A stretch of 7,120 nucleotides of DNA from Dehalococcoidales bacterium (GTDB taxonomy: Bacteria; Chloroflexota; Dehalococcoidia; Dehalococcoidales; JAUXAE01), in contig JAUXAE010000058.1 in assembly GCA_030620035.1 (NCBI GenBank), positions 1 to 7,120 of the forward strand, read 5' to 3'. The translations under genes and the position numbers were made by a program. Shown one piece after another: positions 1 through 5,983 of the stretch (its first letter is position 1; each line of letters opens with the position of its first letter). Under the pieces are notes generated by a model, which saw only the letters and a program-made list of their open reading frames with translations, did not search any database and had not been told where the DNA came from.

Positions 1-665
1 CCATTGTCGGAGAGCCAAGTGGTTATACTAAGAAATAGCGTAGTTATTGCTGGCAAATCGGTGCCCAATGCTGAATAGAGGTCGGTAAAGGTGGGCAGGA
101 CAAAAACGACCATTAGGGAGACCACGATAACAGCGACAATAACCACAATAGCTGGGTAGGTCAGGGCATTCCTTACCCTCTTTTCGGTCTTGACTATCCT
201 CTCCATGAAGTCGGCCATATTTCTGAGTACTATTTCCAGGTTTCCGCCCTGCTCACCGGCGGCTATCGCCCGGTGGTATACCGGGGAAAAAGTCCGCGGG
301 TGTTTACTGAGTGCCAGTGACAGTGAGCTGCCACCGCGGATGTCAGAGGCTACCTCACCTATTACCCTCTTCAGCGTGGGATTACTTGTCTGGTCTTGCA
401 GTAGCTCTAGGGCGGTAACGATGTCAGTGCCTGCTTCAAGGAGTACAGCCATTTGGCGGGAGAAGAGTATTATTTCGGCAGGCTTTACCCGTGCCAAGGC
501 AGAGGTCAGTCTGCCCAGGTTGAGAAAGGGGACGTGTGGCTTAAGGCTGAGCACCTGGTAGCCACCGTAGCTTAGCAGTCTTGTGGCTGCCTCCTCACTG
601 GTAGCCGAGAGCTTACCCTTGGCCATTTTTTTATCTTGGGTATAGGCTACATAGGAAAATTCCAT
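1..665 (-). CDS. gspF: Type II secretion / type IV pilus platform protein, GspF/PilC family (C-terminus cut by window edge)
   Basis: Polytopic inner-membrane platform protein of the type II secretion/type IV pilus machine, which couples the cytoplasmic GspE/PilB ATPase to pilin assembly. The visible 221 codons begin with the typical short N-terminal module (FSYVAYTQDKKMAKGKL, then SEEAATRLLSYGGYQVLSL). The first T2SSF domain starts near residue 66 with LFSRQMAVLLEAGTDIVTAL and contains AAGEQGGNLEIVL (135-147), a family hallmark. ALTYPAIVVIVAVIVVSLMV (167-186) opens the first membrane helix, followed by the usual VLPTF and LPAITT motifs. The family is usually about 400 residues, so roughly half is here; the rest lies beyond base 1. 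The ATG is only 3 nt after the gspE stop. Its ribosome binding site (GAGG at 675-672, 6 nt from the ATG) lies inside the last gspE codons, so translation is probably coupled. The pilC name would fit equally well; sequence alone does not separate pilus from secretion use. Confidence 0.95.
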   Translation of the reverse strand, partial: MEFSYVAYTQDKKMAKGKLSATSEEAATRLLSYGGYQVLSLKPHVPFLNLGRLTSALARVKPAEIILFSRQMAVLLEAGTDIVTALELLQDQTSNPTLKRVIGEVASDIRGGSSLSLALSKHPRTFSPVYHRAIAAGEQGGNLEIVLRNMADFMERIVKTEKRVRNALTYPAIVVIVAVIVVSLMVVFVLPTFTDLYSALGTDLPAITTLFLSITTWLSDN

Positions 666-668
666 TTT

Positions 669-2987
669 TTACCTCAAAAATTGCTCTTCCGGGGAGTAGG
701 CGCTGCGCAGGACCTCAGAAGGAGTGGTGATGTTCTCCTTTGTCTTGTGCATGCCGTCGTTCATCATGGTTGTCATCCCCTCTTTTTGTGCCTGCGCTCG
801 AATCTCACTGGCGGAGGCGCCGCTGACTAGCATCCTCCTGATGCTATCACTCATCGCCATAATCTCGAAGATGCCTATCCTGCCCAGGTAGCCGGAAAAG
901 GCGCAGGCCTTACATCCGGTGCCATAAAGGAATGTGGTCTTCTTTTCCCCAATCTCTCTTTCATAGGCCAGCTGCTCCACTATCGGTACCTCAATAAGGT
1001 GGTTGCAGTAGGGGCAGACGCGACGCACCATCCGCTGAGCCACGATGCCGATGACAGCTGAGGCTATAAGGAAGGGCTCGACACCCAGGTCGAGCAGACG
1101 GAAGAGCACGCCGGTAGTGTCGTTAGCGTGGATTGAGGATAGCATCAGGTGCCCGGTCAGGGCTGCCTGGACGGCTATGTTGGCTGTTTCCGCGTCGCGT
1201 ACCTCACCGACCAGTATTATATCCGGGTCAAGGCGGAGTATGGAACGCAGACCACTGGCAAAGGTGATACCGGCCTGAACATTAACCTGAATCTGGTTGA
1301 TGTCCTTAAAGCGGTATTCGGCCGGGTCTTCAATGGTAACGATGTTGCGACCCTTAATATCAAGGGAGTTAACCGAGGCATAAAGGGTGGTGGTCTTGCC
1401 GGCGCCGGTGGGTCCGCTAATCAGGATCATACCGTAGGTTACTTTTAGCATGTTCTGGTACCTGGCCAGGTTACCGGGCAGCATACCCAGCTCGGATAAT
1501 CCCAGGGTAGCCCTTGACTTGTCCAGCAGGCGCAACACGGCCATCTCACCACTGACGGTAGGGCCAGTGGCCACGCGAACATCTATTTCCCGCCCGCCGG
1601 CATTGGTTGAAAACTGGCCGTCTTGGGGATGGAGGTGGTCGGCAATATTCATATCGGCCAGGATTTTGACTCGGGAAACAATGGCCCGCTGTACGTTTAT
1701 GGGCAGGGACATCATATCCTGCAGGGTGCCGTCAATGCGGTAGCGGACCCTCATTCTATCCTCCTCTGGCTCAAGATGGATGTCAGATGCCCGCGCCTTA
1801 ACGGCCTCATCAACAATAAGGTCGAGGGCCCGAGCTAAGGGGGCATCAACGGCGGCATCAATGGCCAGCCGCTCATCGGTTGCCTCTTCAGGAATAGACA
1901 TACGAGAAAGGTGTTTTTCAATTTCACCATAGCCCTTATAGTTAAAATCAATGGCATCCCTGATTTCATTGGCGTCGGCGGCTACTGGTTTAATCCTACG
2001 TTTACTGTGGGCGGCAAAGGCCTCCAGGACCAGGATATTAGTCGGGTCGGCCATAGCCACTTCCAGGGTTTTGCCGGTTACTTTTAGGGGTATGGCGTTA
2101 TATCTTCTGGCCAGCACCTCAGGGATATATTTTAATGCCTCAGGCCGCAGCATCCGCCTCAGTTCCCCGCGCAGGGGCTTGGCGGTTGCTTCTGGTGTCT
2201 TTTCTGCCTTTTCTTCAGCGGAGACTTCTTCAGCAGCCCGTTGGCCACCCAGCTCAATCATTTTTATTCCCTGTGCCTGGGCAAATTGTTTGGCTTCAGG
2301 GCTGAGATTGGTTGATATTACGATGACTTTATCGATGATGCCGCTATCATAGGCTTTGGTATCAAACAGGGCTATCTGCTCCAGGTCTATCTCGTGCTCC
2401 CCACCCAGAATATCTATACCCAGGCTGTGGCCCTGGGCGCCGTTGTCATAGGCCATTATGTCAAAGACATGCTCCACCCCGGATTTGCCTCTAACCGTGG
2501 CCTTTTCCTGGGTCCTATAGCCGAGGCCTTGCAGGGATTTCAGTAAATCTGACTTGGTGGTAAAGCTGAGGGGCCTATCTAGCTTAGCCGGTTTCTTGGG
2601 GGCTTTGGTTATTAAAACCTCCAGTTTCTCTTCATCAAAGACAATTATCCGTTGCTTTTCGGCCAGTTTCTTCGTCTCCGGGTCCAGCCTGGGCATGGCG
2701 ATGAGCACTCTCTCATTAATGCCGGCATCGTAGGCCTTGTTGGCAAAGTCAAAGATGGTGCTGGCCTCGGCCTCCGGGTCACCACCCTGGACAATGTCGA
2801 GGGCAATAGTGCGGGTGGTAAAACCGTCATCCCGCCGTGCCAGCATATCAAAGGTGTGCTCAACACCCGATTTGCCCCGGAGTTTGGCCCTTAAGGTTAC
2901 CTGATAACCCTGGCTTTTTAGGTATTCGGTAAATCGGTTTTCTACCTCTAGCCTGGGGTCCGGTTGTTTTAGCCTGTCAGACTGCAT
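669..2987 (-). CDS. gspE: GspE/PilB-family assembly ATPase with two N-terminal nuclease-like repeat domains
   Basis: Hexameric cytoplasmic ATPase powering pilin or pseudopilin assembly. Order of parts: two similar domains at about 14-124 and 144-246 (each with RGKSGVEH, then a Phe-Asp pair, and a KAYD(A/S)GI motif); an Ala/Glu/Lys linker 250-275; a GSPII_E_N (MshEN) domain 278-350; the N2 region from about 380 with ARASDIHLEPEEDRMRVRYRIDG; and the C-terminal ATPase. Walker A is GPTGAGKT (525-532), the Asp box TIEDPAEY (551-558), Walker B LRLDPDIILVGEVRD (584-598) and the His box TGHLMLSSIHAND (611-623). Zinc-binding cysteines are CPYC (658-661) and CKAC (692-695). At 772 residues it is about 200 longer than usual PilB/GspE; the extra length is the N-terminal repeat pair, which resembles the Mrr-like PD-(D/E)XK fold. 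The ATG has AGAGG 5 nt upstream and a strong promoter. The catalytic core is intact, so this is an assembly-type (GspE/PilB) rather than PilT-type ATPase. Confidence 0.95.
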   Translation of the reverse strand: MQSDRLKQPDPRLEVENRFTEYLKSQGYQVTLRAKLRGKSGVEHTFDMLARRDDGFTTRTIALDIVQGGDPEAEASTIFDFANKAYDAGINERVLIAMPRLDPETKKLAEKQRIIVFDEEKLEVLITKAPKKPAKLDRPLSFTTKSDLLKSLQGLGYRTQEKATVRGKSGVEHVFDIMAYDNGAQGHSLGIDILGGEHEIDLEQIALFDTKAYDSGIIDKVIVISTNLSPEAKQFAQAQGIKMIELGGQRAAEEVSAEEKAEKTPEATAKPLRGELRRMLRPEALKYIPEVLARRYNAIPLKVTGKTLEVAMADPTNILVLEAFAAHSKRRIKPVAADANEIRDAIDFNYKGYGEIEKHLSRMSIPEEATDERLAIDAAVDAPLARALDLIVDEAVKARASDIHLEPEEDRMRVRYRIDGTLQDMMSLPINVQRAIVSRVKILADMNIADHLHPQDGQFSTNAGGREIDVRVATGPTVSGEMAVLRLLDKSRATLGLSELGMLPGNLARYQNMLKVTYGMILISGPTGAGKTTTLYASVNSLDIKGRNIVTIEDPAEYRFKDINQIQVNVQAGITFASGLRSILRLDPDIILVGEVRDAETANIAVQAALTGHLMLSSIHANDTTGVLFRLLDLGVEPFLIASAVIGIVAQRMVRRVCPYCNHLIEVPIVEQLAYEREIGEKKTTFLYGTGCKACAFSGYLGRIGIFEIMAMSDSIRRMLVSGASASEIRAQAQKEGMTTMMNDGMHKTKENITTPSEVLRSAYSPEEQFLR

Positions 2988-3017
2988 TTTTTCCTCTTAC
3001 TTTATGTTCTGTCGCCA

Positions 3018-3046
3018 AGTGTAATCCGACGATTGACAAATGTCAA
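3018..3046 (-). promoter_or_regulatory. Sigma-A/sigma-70 promoter of gspE-gspF
   Basis: On the minus strand, TTGACA (3046-3041) is separated by exactly 17 nt from TACACT (3023-3018). Transcription would begin near 3011, giving a leader of about 24 nt before the gspE ATG at 2987, with the AGAGG ribosome binding site between. Perfect -35 and 5 of 6 bases of a TATAAT -10 make this a strong candidate. Its -35 lies inside a palindrome (3032-3047), which suggests repression or activation there. The upstream regulator genes need not be co-transcribed with gspE. Confidence 0.75.
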
Positions 3047-3065
3047 TATAAACAAATATTGTTTA
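3032..3065. promoter_or_regulatory. Two adjacent palindromes at the gspE promoter (putative operators)
   Basis: The first palindrome (3032-3047) has perfect 7-nt arms ATTGACA and TGTCAAT around AA and covers the gspE -35 box. The second (3049-3065) has perfect 7-nt arms TAAACAA and TTGTTTA around ATA and sits just upstream of the promoter. Their centres are about 17.5 bp apart. Dimeric regulators such as LuxR-type response regulators commonly bind inverted repeats, and such a gene lies immediately upstream. The link to that protein is inference. Confidence 0.5.
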
Positions 3066-3167
3066 GTCTATTTTACTACCTCCGCCTCACTTCATACTGT
3101 ATTGGTAAAAGTAGGCCATAAGTACCATATCATAAGTTCTAGTCTTCGCAAATATAGTAGTCGGGAT

Positions 3168-3180
3168 AGAGGCTACCTCT
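3168..3180. repeat. Short hairpin directly after the response regulator stop
   Basis: AGAGG, CTA, CCTCT forms a perfect 5-bp stem with a 3-nt loop. On the minus strand it begins right after the TAA stop of the response regulator. No run of T follows on that strand, so it is not a standard intrinsic terminator. It may be a stabilising 3' hairpin or chance. Confidence 0.3.
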
Positions 3181-3885
3181 TTAAAGGGTGCCACTGATTC
3201 CATTGGTTGTTACCTCCGCCGAGATCAGGCCGCGGCGTATTGCCAGGACCACGGCATGGGCCCGGTCATTAGCGTTTAGCTTGCGCAGAATGGCGCTGAC
3301 ATGGTTCTTGATTGTCTGTTCACTGATGTTAAGCATGCGGGCGATTTGCTTGTTGGTGTTGCCGTTGGCGATTTGATTTAGTATCTGCCTCTCTCGGTGG
3401 GTGAGGGGGGCCACGATGGTTTCAATATTGTTACCCAGTGAAGCCATATCCTGGAATTGCTGTAACACATGCCGGGCCACCCTGGGCCTGGTCATAACGC
3501 TGTCATTGATGGGGTATTCACCCCGAGAGGCGCGTCGTATGGTATCAGCCAGCTCTTGGGCCGTGGAGTTCTTCTTGAGACAGGCCACAGCGGCCGTTCT
3601 AATCACCTCAAAAAGCTCCTCGTCATTAGGGTCAGGGCTCAACATAATCACCCTAGTGTTGGGGAAGTGGCGAACTATTTTTCTACCCAGTTCCAGTCCG
3701 CTGTGGGAGGTAAGGTCAGAGCCCAGCAGGATAGTATCAGGTAGATTGGCCTCAATTAGCGCTAAGGGGTTCTCGCTTGGGTCGCACTCCAGTATCTCAA
3801 AGTCGGCCTGCTGGGATAGTGCCTGACGTACACCAGCCCGGAAGAAGGGCTGTTCATCAATTATCATTACCTTGGTTTTGTCCAC
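3181..3885 (-). CDS. NarL/FixJ-type response regulator with degenerate receiver and LuxR HTH
   Basis: A two-domain DNA-binding regulator of 234 residues. The receiver (about 4-120) keeps the acidic pair (D10, E11 in VMIIDEQPFFRAGVR), the switch serine (S83 in VIMLSPDP) and a conserved lysine (K104/K105 in ACLKKNS). The phospho-acceptor position is Gly55: the segment reads PDTILLGSDLTSHSG where the family has LLD-x-x-M-P-x-M-x-G. The nearest acid, D57, is two residues further on. The C-terminal LuxR HTH (about 160-220) is canonical, with LTHRERQILNQIANG, NKQIARMLNISEQTIKNHV and LRKLNANDRAHAV. The start is GTG, with GGGAGG at 3896-3891, 5 nt upstream, inside the end of the preceding HTH gene. 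An internal ATG at codon 7 is less likely because it would remove the first receiver strand. Only 2 nt separate it from the HTH gene, so they form an operon. It probably works without classical phosphorylation, or is phosphorylated atypically. No histidine kinase is in the window. Confidence 0.93.
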   Translation of the reverse strand: MDKTKVMIIDEQPFFRAGVRQALSQQADFEILECDPSENPLALIEANLPDTILLGSDLTSHSGLELGRKIVRHFPNTRVIMLSPDPNDEELFEVIRTAAVACLKKNSTAQELADTIRRASRGEYPINDSVMTRPRVARHVLQQFQDMASLGNNIETIVAPLTHRERQILNQIANGNTNKQIARMLNISEQTIKNHVSAILRKLNANDRAHAVVLAIRRGLISAEVTTNGISGTL

Positions 3886-3887
3886 CG

Positions 3888-4163
3888 TTACCTCCCGGTT
3901 TTATCTGTATCGTCTTTAGAATTGGTGATTGGTATTAAATAAGGGTTGCCCCCACTCTGGCTATCTTCGCCCTTGTCCTCATTGGTCAGGAAACGGTTAA
4001 TATCCTCCTGTCGGAATCTGCGGTCGCCTCGCGAGCCGATGCGGTAGGCCTTCAGTATGCTCTGGTTGCTCCACCGCCTTACCGTATTTATGTGCACGTT
4101 GAGGAGGTGGGCCACTTCATTGGTTGTCAGCATGGGGTCAACATTGTTGCCGCGATTTGCCAT
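3888..4163 (-). CDS. Small MerR/BldC-like helix-turn-helix DNA-binding protein
   Basis: A 91-residue protein with one winged helix-turn-helix of the MerR/excisionase (HTH_17, BldC-like) type. The helices are MLTTNEVAHLLNVHINTVRRW (11-31, minus its first residue), then a wing-like RIGSRGDRRF (41-50) and RQEDINRFL (51-59). The C-terminal third (61-91) is polar, rich in Asp, Ser, Asn and Lys, and probably disordered. It lacks the effector-binding domain of true MerR proteins, as in BldC and phage excisionases. The ATG has AAGGA 8 nt upstream. Its stop is 2 nt before the GTG of the response regulator, so the two are co-transcribed and may act together. It lies divergent to the sigma factor gene, so it could control both sides of the 4164-4450 intergenic region. 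An excisionase role is unlikely because no integrase or other mobile gene is near. Confidence 0.88.
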   Translation of the reverse strand: MANRGNNVDPMLTTNEVAHLLNVHINTVRRWSNQSILKAYRIGSRGDRRFRQEDINRFLTNEDKGEDSQSGGNPYLIPITNSKDDTDKTGR

Positions 4164-4206
4164 CTAGTTTTTCCTTTCTTTAGCTACCTTAAACTGACCG
4201 CTTAAT

Positions 4207-4236
4207 ACTATACCTCATTTTAACTTCTCAAACCAA
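4207..4236 (-). promoter_or_regulatory. Possible promoter of the HTH-response regulator operon
   Basis: On the minus strand a good -10 box TATAGT (4212-4207) lies about 44 nt before the HTH ATG. The best -35 at a reasonable distance is TTGGTT (4236-4231, 18-nt spacer), matching only the TTG half of the consensus. Weak support; an activator-dependent promoter would fit. Confidence 0.35.
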
Positions 4237-4335
4237 TCCCCCAAAAGTACTAGTTTAGTAGGAAAATAGTAATAGGTAGATAGTCCTAGCTCAAATATTT
4301 CTTGTCACGCCAGCTCAGGCTTGTTCGCTTAAAGC

Positions 4336-4364
4336 TATCCTTTTTAAATCCTGTTCGTTATAAT
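4336..4364 (+). promoter_or_regulatory. Possible promoter of the sigma factor operon (perfect -10, no clear -35)
   Basis: A perfect TATAAT sits at 4359-4364, about 87 nt before the sigma GTG. The -35 position 17 nt upstream reads TATCCT, a poor match, and there is no TG extension. TGTTCG occurs twice upstream (4322-4327 and 4352-4357), 30 bp apart, about three helical turns, which might be an activator or autoregulation site. Transcription would start near 4371. Confidence 0.4.
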
Positions 4365-4379
4365 CTATGCACGGATAAC

Positions 4380-4404
4380 GCCAGGTTGTCGGTTGGGACC
4401 TGGC
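4380..4404 (+). promoter_or_regulatory. Leader hairpin before the sigma factor gene
   Basis: GCCAGGT (4380-4386) pairs perfectly with ACCTGGC (4398-4404) across an 11-nt loop, and TTTTAG follows. The hairpin would begin about 10 nt into the leader if transcription starts near 4371. A competing 5-bp pairing uses GACCT (4397-4401) with AGGTC (4415-4419), so the two folds exclude each other. GGTTGTC occurs in the loop (4384-4390) and again at the ribosome binding site (4442-4448). This is compatible with attenuation, but the T run is short and the leader function is unproven. Confidence 0.35.
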
Positions 4405-4438
4405 TTTTAGCGCGAGGTCAGGTTGCAATTTAAGCGTC

Positions 4439-4443
4439 GAGGG
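4439..4443 (+). promoter_or_regulatory. Ribosome binding site fixing the GTG start of the sigma factor
   Basis: GAGGG lies 7 nt before the GTG at 4451. No in-frame ATG closer than this would keep the first sigma helix, so this site supports the GTG start. Confidence 0.6.
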
Positions 4444-4450
4444 TTGTCAG

Positions 4451-5002
4451 GTGCAAGATGAGCAGGAACTTGTCCGGCGTGCCCAACAGCATGACCAGGA
4501 GGCTTTTGCCGAACTATATGAGAAGTACTTCAATAAGATCTATCGCTATGTGATTGTCAGGGTGGGCAATCAGGCGGAGGCAGAGGATATGACCCAGAAG
4601 GTCTTTTTGAGGGCACTGCGTTCTATTGCCTCGTTCCAGTGGCGAAACATTCCCTTTGCTGCCTGGCTGTTTCGTATTGCTCATAACCAGGTAGTTGACC
4701 ACCTGAGAAAGAGGACCCGGCAGCTAACTGTTTCCCTGGACGAGACCCAGACATTATCTAGCAGTGACCCGCAAAAAACAGCCGAGCACAGGCTGGATAT
4801 TGAGTGGTTAATGTTGGCCACCAGTAAGCTGACCGCAGCCCAGCGGGAGGTGATTTCACTGCGTTTTGCCGGTGACCTGCCTATTGCCCAGGTGGCCCAG
4901 ATTATGGGCAGGAGCCAGGGAGCGGTAAAAGCCCTGCAGCATAGCGCCATAGTAGCTTTACGCAAAGCACTGCCTGGGGGACAGAATAATGAGCCAGGAT
5001 AG
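4451..5002 (+). CDS. ECF-type RNA polymerase sigma factor (sigma-70 family)
   Basis: A 183-residue group 4 (ECF-like) sigma factor that would direct RNA polymerase to alternative promoters. Region 2 (about 10-88) shows DQEAFAELYEKYFNKIYRYV, then the core-binding AEAEDMTQKVFLRAL (42-56), and the -10 recognition helix FAAWLFRIAHNQVVDHLRKR (69-88). A polar linker (89-117) follows, with no region 3. Region 4 (about 118-173) has LTAAQREVISLRFAGDLPIA and the -35 recognition helix QVAQIMGRSQGAVKALQHSA (147-166). The start is GTG with GAGGG 7 nt upstream. The 3' end overlaps the next gene by 14 nt in another frame, so the two are translated together, typical for a sigma factor and its membrane partner. 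It is divergent from the HTH-response regulator operon. The specific ECF subgroup and target genes cannot be told from the sequence here. Confidence 0.94.
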   Translation: MQDEQELVRRAQQHDQEAFAELYEKYFNKIYRYVIVRVGNQAEAEDMTQKVFLRALRSIASFQWRNIPFAAWLFRIAHNQVVDHLRKRTRQLTVSLDETQTLSSSDPQKTAEHRLDIEWLMLATSKLTAAQREVISLRFAGDLPIAQVAQIMGRSQGAVKALQHSAIVALRKALPGGQNNEPG

Positions 5003-5834
5003 AGAGCTGAGTAGTATTCTGGATGAGTGCCTTGAGTGTCTGCTCCTTGGGGGTGAGACAATGGAAGATTGCCTGGCCCGCTATCCTGAGCGGGCAGCAG
5101 AGCTTAGGCCGCTGCTTGAGACGGCGCTAGCGGCTAAGCAGGCTTTAAACATTGAGCCGCGTCCGCAGTTCAGGACTAGGGCCAGGAGCCAGTTCCACAC
5201 CGCCCTTCAGGAGGCAGAGGCTAGGAGAGGTCGCCCCTTATTTGCCTGGCGGCCGCGCTGGGCGGCGGTTATGGCTAGCCTGGTTCTTGCCTTGCTGATA
5301 ACGGCGGGTGGTGTCGTTGCCGCGGCCAATAACAGCATGCCCGGTGAATTCCTGTACCCCATTAAGTTGACCACTGAGCAGGTGCTGCTAAAGCTGTCCC
5401 CCTCGGCTCTAATCAAGGCGAAGCTGTTTGTCAAGCTGGCCGACAGGAGGGTGGCTGAGATAATCTATCTGGCCCAGAAGGGTGACGCCAGACAGGTAGA
5501 ATTGGTCACCCAGCGTCTGGATGATCACCTGACAATGATTGCCAGCCTGGCTGCTGCCCAGAGAGCAGGGGGGGACGCCCTGTGGGCGCCGTCAGGGCAG
5601 CTGGCCCCGGAGACAGATGTCCTGAGCGGAGGTGAAGTCTATAATCAGGCTGATGATAGAGCTGAGCTGGTGGCACTTCTGGGCTATTATGCGGTTAGCC
5701 ATCCAGCCGCTCTTAGCCAGGCACTGGAGACGGCGTCGGACTCGGTCAGGGTGGCCCTTTACCAGGCAATCACCATCTCAGTGGCCGGCTACCAAAGGGC
5801 CCTTGATGCTATTGAGCAGGGGACGGGTCAATAA
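4989..5834 (+). CDS. Single-pass membrane protein with DUF5667-like domain, candidate sigma partner
   Basis: A 281-residue protein overlapping the sigma gene by 14 nt. The N-terminal cytoplasmic part (1-90) holds a pattern seen in Chloroflexota sigma-linked proteins: LDECLECLLLGGETMEDCLA, RYPERAAELRPLLETAL. A basic stretch (RPRW, 88-91) precedes one membrane helix at about 91-113 (ending ITAGGVVAAA). After it comes the DUF5667-like segment, with SMPGEFLYPIKLTTEQVLLK (116-135) and KLFVKLADRRVAEIIYLAQK (145-164). The rest (170-281) is mostly helical and acidic, with a Pro/Gly-rich patch at 195-215. The positive-inside rule puts the N-terminus in the cytoplasm and the large C-terminal part outside. 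By position it could be an anti-sigma factor or a sensor for the sigma factor. No zinc-binding anti-sigma (HxxxCxxC) motif is present, so this role is inferred. The ATG at 4989 has GGGGGA about 8 nt upstream. Confidence 0.85.
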   Translation: MSQDRELSSILDECLECLLLGGETMEDCLARYPERAAELRPLLETALAAKQALNIEPRPQFRTRARSQFHTALQEAEARRGRPLFAWRPRWAAVMASLVLALLITAGGVVAAANNSMPGEFLYPIKLTTEQVLLKLSPSALIKAKLFVKLADRRVAEIIYLAQKGDARQVELVTQRLDDHLTMIASLAAAQRAGGDALWAPSGQLAPETDVLSGGEVYNQADDRAELVALLGYYAVSHPAALSQALETASDSVRVALYQAITISVAGYQRALDAIEQGTGQ

Positions 5835-5841
5835 GAAAATT

Positions 5842-5890
5842 GGCCAGGCCCAAGTTTAGGCCCCCTTTTCGCGACCGGGGCAGGCCCCTT
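5842..5890 (+). terminator. Weak terminator candidate after the sigma operon
   Basis: Two short GC-rich hairpins follow the stop at 5834. GGCC (5847-5850) pairs with GGCC (5859-5862) over an 8-nt loop and is followed by CCCTTTT. GGGG (5877-5880) pairs with CCCC (5885-5888) over CAGG and is followed by TTAT. A competing pairing is GCCCC (5860-5864) with GGGGC (5877-5881). Stems are short and the T runs modest, so termination is plausible but not clear. Confidence 0.35.
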
Positions 5891-5949
5891 ATAACTTAAG
5901 CTTTTACTCTGAAATGGCCCCCCACAAGCGTCTGATAAAAGCTCGCTTC

Positions 5950-5983
5950 AATGATTGACTGCAAATCCTCAATAATGATTGAC
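5950..5983 (+). repeat. Direct repeat AATGATTGAC upstream of the helical repeat gene
   Basis: AATGATTGAC occurs at 5950-5959 and 5974-5983, 24 nt apart start to start. The second copy contributes five bases of the -35 box of the downstream promoter. It may be a tandem regulator binding site or a duplicated promoter element. Confidence 0.5.

Noticed and set aside
190..561. Plus-strand frame of 123 codons inside gspF
   Set aside because: It lies opposite a clear GspF/PilC coding sequence, and its translation has no recognisable domain.
2645..2866. Second minus-strand frame inside gspE
   Set aside because: Out of frame with the nuclease-like repeat domains, Pro/Arg/Ser-rich, and no family features.
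3033..3062. Plus-strand promoter TTGACA-18-TATTGT in the gspE upstream region
   Set aside because: It arises from the symmetry of the palindrome, and no plus-strand gene follows before 4451.
3888..4163. HTH protein as a phage-type excisionase
   Set aside because: The fold class is shared with excisionases, but there is no integrase, attachment repeat or phage gene nearby, and it is coupled to a response regulator.
5914..5958. Short plus-strand frame starting ATGGCC, 14 codons
   Set aside because: No convincing ribosome binding site, very short, and it runs into the AATGATTGAC repeat; nothing supports translation.
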